A stretch of DNA of 64,000 nt from Acidovorax temperans. Its GTDB lineage: Bacteria; Pseudomonadota; Gammaproteobacteria; Burkholderiales; Burkholderiaceae_C. The notes under the pieces were generated by a model. The model was not told the origin of the DNA and searched no databases. It saw only the letters and a list, made by a program, of their open reading frames with translations. This document shows, one piece after another, positions 47,032-54,596 of this stretch. The stretch is from positions 62,001-126,000 of the forward strand of contig NZ_VFPV01000003.1 in the NCBI RefSeq assembly GCF_006716905.1, given 5' to 3'. Every line of letters begins with the position of its first letter. Position 1 is the first letter of the stretch. Both the position numbers and the translations under genes were made by a program.

Positions 47032-48297
47032 TCAGTCCGCACGTACGGGCAGCCCGGTGGCTTGGGCCAGTTGTTGCAGCATCTGCTCTGCCACGGCCTC
47101 GCCGCGCAGGCTGTCGGCCACGGTGATGGTTTTGCCGCTTTTCAGCGCTACCCGTATCCGGTACCACACGGTGTGCCGCGAGCCGGATTGCGAGGTGTAG
47201 CTCTGCACCAGCTGCAGCCCCTGCAAATCACGGCGGGGCACCTGGTGCCAGGCCAACATGAAACCCAAGAGGCGCCGATCGGTGCGCAGGCCCTGCGGGC
47301 TGAACTGCACCTTCAGGCTGTTGCCCAGCGCAAAAAAGGCCCACACGGTAAAAGCGCCGCCCACGCCCCCAAACACCAGGGGAAACAGCAGCGGTGCCCC
47401 CAGGCGGCCAGCCAGCAGGCCAAAACCGCCAAAGGTCACGCCAAACACCAGCCAGACCAGGTTTTTTTGCCAGGTGCGGCCATAGGGCAAATACAGATCC
47501 ACCCCACCGGGGGTGCGCCGCAGGTGGACCACCTCGTCCAGCCGGGCTTTGCGCGACTGCACTGCTGCCGGGTGCTGGACAGCATCAGCCACCAGCCGTT
47601 GCGATGCCTCGCCCGTGGCGTAAACGGGCACGTCAAAGTGGCGCACAAATGCCAATGGTGGGTCGCTGCGGCTCTCCAGCGTCAGGCGCCAGGCGTGGTG
47701 GTCGCCGTGGGCAGGCTCGGATTCTGGCAGGCCTGCGGGCACATCCAGCCGAAAGCTCAGCGCAATGCCATCGCCCTGCGGCCGCACCTGGGCCATGCCC
47801 TCGCTTTGCCACAGCACGTTTTCGCGGACCTCTGTGTTGTTATCGTTGTCAGCGTCGGTGGTGCGGCGGGTGCTGTGGTGCAGACAGGCCAGCGTGGCGG
47901 CAAACAGCAGCCCCGGCCGATACGCCACGGGCAGCACCGTGGTGGCGCCAAAGTGCCCGCCAATGCTGCCTGGAAACGGGTCTAGCTGCAGCGCCACATC
48001 GCCAAAGCGGCGTGCATCACGCGTGGTGCGGATGGCGCCGATGAGCAACCCCACCGCCACCACCAGCATGACGCCGATGATGCAGGCCACCAGCGTCTCG
48101 CCCCGTGCCAAAGCCTTTGGAATCTGCACATAGGCCAGGGGCATGGACAGAGCGCTCCAGACCACGGCAAAGCCCCACAGGATGATGACCTCCCAGCGCT
48201 TGTGCGACCGAATGCGGTTGCCTGCCCATGCCTTGCGCGTCAGCCAGGGTTGGCCTTGCGGGGCATGCACAGTCCCGTTTTCTGCGGATGAACCCAT
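47032..48297 (-). CDS. DUF3592-like large membrane protein of unknown function
   Basis: This 421-residue protein has two N-terminal membrane helices (RWEVIILWGFAVVWSALSM, ETLVACIIGVMLVVAVGLLI), a soluble region of about 200 residues rich in beta pattern, and a second helix pair (NLVWLVFGVTFGGFGLLAG, LVFGGVGGAFTVWAFFALG) before a C-terminal soluble tail. It looks like a relative of the adjacent DUF3592 gene, 26 bp downstream on the same strand, and the two are likely co-transcribed. ATG 48297 (MGSSAENG) is chosen over an upstream start as it directly precedes the conserved part. No function can be assigned. Confidence 0.65.
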   Translation of the reverse strand: MGSSAENGTVHAPQGQPWLTRKAWAGNRIRSHKRWEVIILWGFAVVWSALSMPLAYVQIPKALARGETLVACIIGVMLVVAVGLLIGAIRTTRDARRFGDVALQLDPFPGSIGGHFGATTVLPVAYRPGLLFAATLACLHHSTRRTTDADNDNNTEVRENVLWQSEGMAQVRPQGDGIALSFRLDVPAGLPESEPAHGDHHAWRLTLESRSDPPLAFVRHFDVPVYATGEASQRLVADAVQHPAAVQSRKARLDEVVHLRRTPGGVDLYLPYGRTWQKNLVWLVFGVTFGGFGLLAGRLGAPLLFPLVFGGVGGAFTVWAFFALGNSLKVQFSPQGLRTDRRLLGFMLAWHQVPRRDLQGLQLVQSYTSQSGSRHTVWYRIRVALKSGKTITVADSLRGEAVAEQMLQQLAQATGLPVRAD

Positions 48298-48429
48298 CAC
48301 AGACTCCCTCAAGCGTCGTTTGTTGTTGTGTTTCGCGCGGGCTTCGGCGCGCGGTATGTGTGCGGGTGCGCTGACTTTTGTGGAACCCAGTCTAACGGCC
48401 ACACCGTTTTTCAAGCCAAAATGGCACAT

Positions 48430-48477
48430 GGCGCTTATGGAATAAGCGCGACCAGCTATTAAATCAATAGCATCAAA
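48430..48477. repeat. Dispersed palindrome, copy 11
   Basis: GGCGCTTATGGAATAAGCGC then GACCAGCTATTAAATCAATA. Arms GGCGCTTAT/ATAAGCGC pair. It lies upstream of the EVE gene. Confidence 0.7.
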
Positions 48478-48503
48478 ACCCTGCTAAGCCAGCTGCCGAC
48501 CCC

Positions 48504-48992
48504 ATGACCACATCCACCCTTGCCCCAGCGCCCCGCTACTGGCTCGTGAAGTCCGAGCCCGACGAGTGTTCCATCGACGACGCCCTGGCCGCGCCCAACG
48601 CCACCGTACCCTGGACGGGCGTGCGCAACTACCAGGCGCGCAATTTCATGCGCGATGGCATGCAGGTGGGCGACGGCGTGCTGTTCTACCACTCCAGCTG
48701 CCCCGAACCGGGCATTGCCGGCATCGCCCGCGTGGCCAGCGGCACCCGCCCGGACCCTACGCAGTTCGACCCCGCCTCACCCTACTTCGACCCCAAATCA
48801 CCCGCCGATGCGCCCCGCTGGCTGCTGCTGGATGTGCAGGCCCTGCGCAAAACGCGCCTCATCAGCCTGGCCGAGCTGCGCAGCACCCCGGCACTTGCGC
48901 AGATGCGGGTGCTCCAAAAAGGCAGCCGGCTGTCCATCACGCCGGTGGAGCCCGAGGAATGGGCCGAGATTACAGAGCGGCTGGCCCGCTAG
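48504..48992 (+). CDS. EVE domain protein
   Basis: This 162-residue protein is a single EVE domain, a PUA-like fold thought to bind modified bases in DNA or RNA. Blocks: YWLVKSEPDECSIDDAL, WTGVRNYQARNFMRDGMQVG, FYHSSCPEPGIAGIARV and the closing ISLAELRSTPALAQMRVLQ. Its 3' end overlaps the convergent methyltransferase gene by 23 bases. A copy of the dispersed palindrome lies just upstream. The ligand is not predicted. Confidence 0.92.
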   Translation: MTTSTLAPAPRYWLVKSEPDECSIDDALAAPNATVPWTGVRNYQARNFMRDGMQVGDGVLFYHSSCPEPGIAGIARVASGTRPDPTQFDPASPYFDPKSPADAPRWLLLDVQALRKTRLISLAELRSTPALAQMRVLQKGSRLSITPVEPEEWAEITERLAR

Positions 48993-49977
48993 GGGCTGGG
49001 TCTGCCGCGTTGGGCTGTGGCAGGTCGGGCATGGCGTACACCAGCACCTTCAGCGCCCTGCCCTCGTCCACATCGGCAAACACGGCGGGGTTGGCCACGC
49101 GTTCCACAAAATGCAGCTCGGGTGCCAGTTCCTGCATCTGGCTTTGCAAAAAGTCCACGCCCAGCTCGGGCGCGTTCAGGCACAGCAGGGCGTGGCCGCC
49201 GGGTGCGAGCAAGTCGGGCAGACGGCGCATGAGGCGGGCGTAGTCTTTGGTGGCGACGAAGCTGCCCTTTTGGTAGCTGGGTGGGTCCACGATGACGAGG
49301 CCGTAGGGCCCGCTGCGGGTGATCTTGCCCCAGCTGCTGAAAATGTCGTGCGCCAAAAAGCTGGCGCCGGTGGTGATGCCGTTGAGCTGGTGGTTTTGCT
49401 GGCCAATGGCCATGGCGCCGTGGCTCATGTCCACGTTGACCACCTGTTTGGCCCCACCCTGCAATGCCACCACCGAAAACGCGCAGGTGTAGGCAAACAG
49501 GTTGAGCACCTTGAGGCCGTAGCGGTCTTGCCTGCGGGCCTCGGCGTACTGGCGCACCCAGCGGCGGCCTTCGGCCATATCGAGAAATAGACCATGGTTC
49601 TGGCCGCGCAGCACATGGGCTTTGAAGCGCGCGCCGTTCTCGGTCACCACGTGCGGGTCAGGCACCTCGCCTTGCATCAGCCGCGTTTCGGTGCGGCCCT
49701 GGGTGCGCAGCGCTTCGTTACGGCACTGGAAGACCCAGTTCAGCGGCTGCCCTGGGGCCAGCACGGCCCAGCGCTCGGCCAGGGCCTGCCCAATAGCGGC
49801 CAACTGCGCGTCGGTCTCGTCGGTGGCTGGCAAAAAGCTGGTGAGAACGAACACGGGCGGGTAGGCGTCCAGCGTCCACTGCTCGCAGCCGGGGTAGCGG
49901 CCCCCACGGCCGTGGAAGATGCGCTGCGCATCGGTGGGCAGGGGCATGGAGGCAATGGCGCTGAGCAGGGCTTGCAT
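48970..49977 (-). CDS. Class I SAM methyltransferase (RlmI/RlmK-like)
   Basis: This 335-residue protein resembles the C-terminal half of the 23S rRNA methyltransferases RlmL/RlmK and RlmI. The SAM motif is KVLNLFAYTCAFSVVALQGG, the acidic residue follows in VNVDMSHGAMA, and motif IV is LVIVDPPSYQKGSF. HGLFLDMAEGRRWVRQYA precedes them, as in RlmI-type enzymes. The N-terminal 100 residues replace the PUA domain of RlmI. It probably methylates rRNA, site unknown. Its end overlaps the EVE gene in convergent orientation. Confidence 0.83.
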   Translation of the reverse strand: MQALLSAIASMPLPTDAQRIFHGRGGRYPGCEQWTLDAYPPVFVLTSFLPATDETDAQLAAIGQALAERWAVLAPGQPLNWVFQCRNEALRTQGRTETRLMQGEVPDPHVVTENGARFKAHVLRGQNHGLFLDMAEGRRWVRQYAEARRQDRYGLKVLNLFAYTCAFSVVALQGGAKQVVNVDMSHGAMAIGQQNHQLNGITTGASFLAHDIFSSWGKITRSGPYGLVIVDPPSYQKGSFVATKDYARLMRRLPDLLAPGGHALLCLNAPELGVDFLQSQMQELAPELHFVERVANPAVFADVDEGRALKVLVYAMPDLPQPNAADPAPSGPAAL

Positions 49978-50380
49978 AGAGGAAGCGGTATGGAACGGTC
50001 ATGCCCCCGCCAGGGTGCAGTGCGGGTGCAAGCGAATGGATGGATCGAATGGCCGGGGGCAACAACGCCACCCGCATGGGGAGGCTGGGTTTTATACAAA
50101 AATGGGCGCCAGCGCAATGCTAACAAGCGCAGGTAGCTATGTTTTTTGAAGCAAGTGGAAAGTATCTGCGCCTTGCGCCCCACTGTTCCACCGGCTGCAG
50201 CGGGTGAATGAGCCGCCTGCCCGAATGCGGCACGCACGGTAGCACCATTCGCTTTTGGCGAATGCACGCTGTGGAAATGGGCAAGGGCGGGTGCAGCGGG
50301 TTTGCCCCATCATCACGTCCACTCAATGAAGGCGGGTACCTGACCGCCCGCCTCGCACTTTCTGGATTGCGCCCCCACTG
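49978..50380. other. Intergenic region with a repeat copy
   Basis: 403 bp between divergent genes. It holds palindrome copy 12 at 50089-50150 and must contain the promoters of the methyltransferase and EamA genes, which I could not place. No reading frame looks real. Confidence 0.5.
50089..50150. repeat. Dispersed palindrome, copy 12
   Basis: TTTTATACAAAAATGGGCGC then CAGCGCAATGCTAACAAGCG and CAGGTAGCTATG. It shares its left end with the truncated copy at 10257. Confidence 0.7.
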
Positions 50381-51295
50381 ATGCCCTGGAAACACTGGTC
50401 CGCCGAACGCCTCGGCATTGCCCTCGCCATTCTGGCGGCGCTGGGTTTTTCCTTCAAAGCCATTTTTGTGAAGCTGGCCTATGCAGTGCCGCAGGCCGTG
50501 CCGGTGGATTCGGTCACGCTGCTGGCGCTGCGCATGGTGTTTTCGCTGCCCGCGTTTGCCTGGGTGGGCTGGAAGGCCAGCCGCAACCTGCCCCCGCTCA
50601 GCCTGCGCGAATGGGGCTGGGTGACGGCGCTGGGGCTGCTGGGCTACTACGGGGCCAGCATTCTGGACTTCATGGGCTTGCAGTACATCACCGCCAGCCT
50701 GGAGCGGCTGATTCTGTTCACCTACCCCACCCTCACCATCCTGATCGGCGTGGTCTTTCTGGGCAAAACCGCATCGCGCCGCGAGATCTGTGCCCTGCTG
50801 CTGTCCTACGCAGGCATTGGCCTGGCGTTTGCGCACGACTTGCACATCGCTGGCGAGATGCGGGCCGTGCTGATCGGCGCGGCGTTTGTGCTGGGCTCTT
50901 CGGTGTCTTACGCCCTCTACCAGGCGGGCAGCGAGCCCGTGATACGGCGCCTGGGCGCGGCGCGCTTCACCGCGCTGGCGATGCTGGTGTCTACCGTGGC
51001 CACCTTGCTGCACTTTGCCGTGAGACAGCCCCTGCAGGCGCTGGCGCAACCGGCTCCGGTGTATCTGCACGCGGTGGGCATGGCGGTGTTTTCTACCGTG
51101 CTGCCGGTGTTCATGACCTCGGCCGCCATTCGGCGCATTGGTGCGGCGCGCACCGCACTCATCGGCACGCTGGGGCCCATGCTCACCATCTTCTTCGGCT
51201 ACTGGCTGCTGGCCGAGCCCATGTCGGTGTGGCAAATGATGGGGGCGGGGCTGGTGCTGGCGGGGGTGCTGCTCATCAGCCGCCGCAAGGTGTGA
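50381..51295 (+). CDS. EamA/DMT-family transporter
   Basis: This 304-residue protein has ten hydrophobic helices made of two EamA repeats (RLGIALAILAALGFSFKAIF, LTILIGVVFLGKTASRREIC; AAFVLGSSVSYALYQAG, MLTIFFGYWLLAEPMSVWQM). Members export amino acids, nucleosides or other metabolites. The start MPWKHWSAERLG is supported by the helix boundary. It is convergent with the AAA ATPase gene across palindrome copy 13. Confidence 0.88.
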   Translation: MPWKHWSAERLGIALAILAALGFSFKAIFVKLAYAVPQAVPVDSVTLLALRMVFSLPAFAWVGWKASRNLPPLSLREWGWVTALGLLGYYGASILDFMGLQYITASLERLILFTYPTLTILIGVVFLGKTASRREICALLLSYAGIGLAFAHDLHIAGEMRAVLIGAAFVLGSSVSYALYQAGSEPVIRRLGAARFTALAMLVSTVATLLHFAVRQPLQALAQPAPVYLHAVGMAVFSTVLPVFMTSAAIRRIGAARTALIGTLGPMLTIFFGYWLLAEPMSVWQMMGAGLVLAGVLLISRRKV

Positions 51296-51301
51296 TTCAA
51301 G

Positions 51302-51361
51302 CAAAAAATGGCTGTATCGCTTACTGGCAAAGCGCCAACAGCTATTGATTTAATAGCAAAT
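51302..51361. repeat. Dispersed palindrome, copy 13
   Basis: GGCTGTATCGCTTACTGGCA then AAGCGCCAACAGCTATTGAT and TTAATAGC. It sits between convergent genes. Confidence 0.7.
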
Positions 51362-51370
51362 TGTGGCGAC

Positions 51371-52519
51371 CTAGCGCTGCAGCAGCTTGCGCCGCTCCAG
51401 CCACACCTTGCGCACAAACGGGTCGGCCACGGTGTAGATGCCATGGCCGGGGCGTGCAATCAGGTTGGCGCTGATCATTTTTTCGGCCAGCTTTTGCACC
51501 TGCGATGTGGGCACCTTGCCACCCGTGCGGGCCGCGTAGCTGGCCATGGCTTCTTCGCCAAACAGGCCAGACACTCCGGTTTCGCTGCCTTGGGCAATAA
51601 AGTCAAACACCGCCTGGCCCAACTCGCCAAATTCTTCGATGGCGCGCAGCTCCACATCGGCCGCGGCCGATGCCAGCGTGGCGCAGATGATAGGGAACGC
51701 CTGGTCGGCTGGCGCCGGGGAGCTTTGCAACTGCACCAGAGCCTTGAGCATTTCTTCTGGCCGGTGGCCCAGCGCCTCAAACCCTGCCCAGGCCGTGGCA
51801 GCGCTGGGCAGCACCACGCCGGGTGCACTGGCTATGCGCTGCAGTTGCCACTGCACAAAATCCTGCCCCAGCGGCTCATACGCTGTGGTCAGCGCGCCGG
51901 TGAAGGGTTGTGAATGGCGCGTGGCCATGTCGGTGATGAGCGACTTGTGTGAGCCGGTGCCCAAAAACAGAAAGTGCCCTGGTGTGCCCGGTTGGGCGTT
52001 CACCGCGTCCCGCGCGGCCTTCAGGGCGTGCAGCAGGCTGGTGCCGTCTTCGGTGCCCAGCGCTTGCTGCACCTCGTCCACGATCAGCACCACATCCACC
52101 CTGGCTTTGGCCACCAGTTCAGAGAACGCCTGCGCCAGCGTGGCACCGCCGGGGGTGCCCAGGTGTTCAATCTGAAAGCCCAGGGTCAGGCCCACGGCCC
52201 CCAGGTTCAGCCCCTTGAAGCGCTGCAGCAGGCCCGAGCCGGGGGTCTGCATCTGCTGCAGTGTGGCGCGCACAGCGTCCAGTACCAGGGTGGCCGGGCT
52301 CTTGCTGCGGTCGACCCACAGGTCCACGTAGACCACCAGCGCGCCGCGTGCCTCCAGCGCGGGCACCAGATCCTGCCGCAGGAAGGTAGTTTTGCCCACG
52401 CGGCGTATGCCCGACAGCAGCACGCCCGAGCGCACGTTCATCTGCAGGGGCGACGGCTGTAGCAGTTGCTGCGCCATCTGCTCGGCGTAGGCGGTGCGGT
52501 GAAAAACGTCGGTGGCCAT
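51371..52519 (-). CDS. Stand-alone AAA+ ATPase (ORC/CDC6-like) with winged helix
   Basis: This 382-residue protein has a Walker A motif GIRRVGKTT at residues 37-45, Walker B VVLIVDEVQQ with D148/E149, and a sensor-1-like FLFLGTGSHKS. The C-terminal 90 residues look like a winged helix (TGGKVPTSQVQKLAEKMISA, IYTVADPFVRKVWLE). This is the bacterial ATP-binding family related to archaeal ATPases and ORC1/CDC6; its role is unknown, and some relatives act as regulators or in mobile-element and defence loci. AGAGG lies before the ATG. Several GATAA/TTATC elements just upstream may be its own binding sites. Confidence 0.75.
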   Translation of the reverse strand: MATDVFHRTAYAEQMAQQLLQPSPLQMNVRSGVLLSGIRRVGKTTFLRQDLVPALEARGALVVYVDLWVDRSKSPATLVLDAVRATLQQMQTPGSGLLQRFKGLNLGAVGLTLGFQIEHLGTPGGATLAQAFSELVAKARVDVVLIVDEVQQALGTEDGTSLLHALKAARDAVNAQPGTPGHFLFLGTGSHKSLITDMATRHSQPFTGALTTAYEPLGQDFVQWQLQRIASAPGVVLPSAATAWAGFEALGHRPEEMLKALVQLQSSPAPADQAFPIICATLASAAADVELRAIEEFGELGQAVFDFIAQGSETGVSGLFGEEAMASYAARTGGKVPTSQVQKLAEKMISANLIARPGHGIYTVADPFVRKVWLERRKLLQR

Positions 52520-52531
52520 GCTTACCTCTTT

Positions 52532-52576
52532 TTATCTTTTACAGGTTAATTATCTGTTTTGGATAAAAAAAGATAA
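52532..52576. promoter_or_regulatory. Cluster of TTATC/GATAA elements upstream of the AAA ATPase
   Basis: TTATCTTTT, TTATCTGTTTT, GGATAAAAA and AGATAAAG occur within 45 bp, in both orientations, directly before the ATPase gene. AT-rich and repeated, so a promoter with an operator is plausible. Confidence 0.4.
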
Positions 52577-52623
52577 AGTGCCATGCTGCAACCCCTGATC
52601 CCCCTACAGGCCCCCGCGCTCAC

Positions 52624-52648
52624 AAAAAAGCCCGCGCTGGGCGGGCTT
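52624..52648 (-). terminator. Rho-independent terminator after the aspartate kinase gene
   Basis: On the minus strand AAGCCCGCCCAGCGCGGGC followed by TTTTTT. A clear GC stem and U-run. Confidence 0.88.
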
Positions 52649-52670
52649 GAGGCGGTCAAAACGTTGCGGG

Positions 52671-54092
52671 TCAGACGCGAGGCACAGGAGTGCCTGAATT
52701 GACGCACAGTGCCATGTTCAGCGCCTTCACGGCGGTCTTGTAGTCTTCGCGCTCGATCACGAACTGCATGTTCACCTGGCGCAGGGTCTGAGAGACGCAG
52801 TTCACGTTGACGTGGGCATCGGCCAGCGCCTGCGCTGCCTTGGCCAGCACACCGGGGATGCTGATGTTGGAGCCGATAGCGCACACGATGGCGCTGGGCT
52901 TGATGGTCACGACCTGGTAGGTCTCCTCCAGCTCGGCCACCAGTTCCTGGGTGGCTTGGCTGTCCCACACCAGGTGGGCGATGGAGTTGGCGTTGGTGGC
53001 CTTGAGGATGTAGCTCACGCCATGCTTGCAGAACACTTCCATCAGTCCGGCATCAAAGCCCACCGTGCCCACCATGCTGGGGTCGTGGATCTCGATCAGC
53101 GTGACCTTGTCGGTGCCGGTCACGATCTCGACGCGGGCGCGCTCGCCCACGAAATCTTTGGTGATGAGGGTGCCGGGGTGGTCGGGTTCGAAGGTGTTCT
53201 TCAGGCGGATCGGAATGCCTGCCAGCTCCATGGGCTTGGCGGCCTTGGGGTGGATGGCTTCCATGCCCACGTCGGCCAGCTGGTCGGCCACGTCGTAGTT
53301 GGTGGCACCCACCACGATGGCGTTTTCCAGGCCGACGAGGTTGGGGTCCGCAGAGGACAGGTGAAACTCCTTGTGGATCACGGCCTCGGCGGGACGCACT
53401 TCCACGGCAATCTTGCTGAAGGTGACTTCGGAGTACCCGCGGTCAAACTCGCGCATGATGCCTTCGGTGCCCTTGGTGTAGCCGGTGGCCACCACCACCT
53501 TGTCGCTCAGGTCCAGACCCTTGAAGCTGTGGGCAATGCGCTCGTCAATCGTCCAGGCTTCGTTGTCATCAAAACCGGCCAGGTCCATCAACACGGCATT
53601 GACGCCATTGGCCTTGAGGATCTCGACCGAGTTGAACGCGCTGTGAGATTCACCAATCGATGCCAGCACTTCGCGCGCTGCCAGCAGCACATCCTTGCGG
53701 CTCAGGTAGCCGCTGGCCAGCACATGGTGCATGGCGTTCAGGTATTCGCGGGCCTGGCCAATGCGCTGGTCCACAAAGGCGTCGGCCACATCCAGCGGCA
53801 GGCCCAGGTCGGCGTAGCCTGCGTTGAGCTTTTTCAGACTGGTGGCCAGATTGGCCAGTGCGTCCTGATAGCCCTTGCCTTCGGCAAACAGGGCGTAAAT
53901 GCCGCGCTCGCCCGTTTTCTTGTGCTCCAGCAACTGGTTCGTCACGCCCGAGTAGGCAGACACCACGTAAATGCGGCCGTAAATCCGAGAACGGTCGTAC
54001 AACATGATGTGGCGCAGCACATCGCCAAAGGCGGTCATGGAAGTGCCGCCGATCTTCTCGACAGAGATCTTGGAGTTTTGAACGTCTTGCAT
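52671..54092 (-). CDS. Aspartate kinase (Ask_Ect-like form)
   Basis: This 473-residue enzyme phosphorylates aspartate, the first step toward lysine, threonine, methionine and ectoine. The amino-acid kinase domain starts with SVEKIGGTSMTAFGDVL and has VVVATGYTKGTEGIMREFDR and EAIHPKAAKPMELAGIPIRL. Two C-terminal ACT domains follow (KVTLIEIHDPSMVGTVGFDA; AIVCAIGSNISIPGVLAKAA). The KIGGTSM variant and overall layout match the Ask_Ect type rather than standard LysC. No ectoine genes are near, so it may be a second, differently regulated aspartokinase. The start MQDVQNSKI was chosen by homology. A terminator lies directly downstream. Confidence 0.9.
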   Translation of the reverse strand: MQDVQNSKISVEKIGGTSMTAFGDVLRHIMLYDRSRIYGRIYVVSAYSGVTNQLLEHKKTGERGIYALFAEGKGYQDALANLATSLKKLNAGYADLGLPLDVADAFVDQRIGQAREYLNAMHHVLASGYLSRKDVLLAAREVLASIGESHSAFNSVEILKANGVNAVLMDLAGFDDNEAWTIDERIAHSFKGLDLSDKVVVATGYTKGTEGIMREFDRGYSEVTFSKIAVEVRPAEAVIHKEFHLSSADPNLVGLENAIVVGATNYDVADQLADVGMEAIHPKAAKPMELAGIPIRLKNTFEPDHPGTLITKDFVGERARVEIVTGTDKVTLIEIHDPSMVGTVGFDAGLMEVFCKHGVSYILKATNANSIAHLVWDSQATQELVAELEETYQVVTIKPSAIVCAIGSNISIPGVLAKAAQALADAHVNVNCVSQTLRQVNMQFVIEREDYKTAVKALNMALCVNSGTPVPRV

Positions 54093-54266
54093 GGACAGGC
54101 TCAGGAGAGCAAAAGGGTGGAAGGCCGGGGCGAAATTGCTGCCTGCTAGCACGGTGGCAGCAAACCCGGTATTTTCCACCAGTTTTCGCCAGTGCCGTTT
54201 TGATGCAGGACCAATTGCTGGGGACGGCCAGCGCCGCTGGTGCCAACGCATCTGCCGCCACAAAAT

Positions 54267-54302
54267 AAAAAGTCGCACAGTCGTAAAAACCGTGCGACTT
54301 TT
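54267..54302. terminator. Bidirectional terminator hairpin
   Basis: AAAAGTCGCAC pairs with GTGCGACTTTT around a short loop, with A and T runs on both sides. It follows the DUF3079 gene on the minus strand. Confidence 0.85.
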
Positions 54303-54326
54303 GATTTTGGCTTGCGCTGCCAGGCC

Positions 54327-54551
54327 TCAAGGCTTGGGCGGAACCTCGGGAGCGGGGGCAGACGCTGCCAAGGCTTCGTCTGCATCCAGCCCCCACTGAT
54401 CCCAGTCATCCCCAAACAGCTCTGCCGGGTGCTGGGTTCGGTCGGAGCCATTGCCACACCGCATGTCTTTGGCCGGGCAGTACAAGTTGCAACCCCAGCA
54501 CACCCGCTCGGGGTGGGTGGGGGCTTTGGGAAACTTCTTGACGGCTGCCAT
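54327..54551 (-). CDS. DUF3079 protein
   Basis: This 74-residue protein fits the DUF3079 family: KKFPKAPTHPERVCWGCNLY, then CPAKDMRCGNGSDRTQHPAE and LFGDDWDQWG. Four conserved cysteines (CWGC, C, C) suggest a metal site, probably zinc or iron-sulfur. The C-terminal tail is low complexity (AASAPAPEVPPKP). Function unknown. It lies 45 bp downstream of the lpdA copy and is followed by a strong terminator. Confidence 0.85.
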   Translation of the reverse strand: MAAVKKFPKAPTHPERVCWGCNLYCPAKDMRCGNGSDRTQHPAELFGDDWDQWGLDADEALAASAPAPEVPPKP

Positions 54552-54596
54552 GGCGTTTCTCCAGACGGTGCGGCCGGGCTCCTGTGCAACAGCGCG

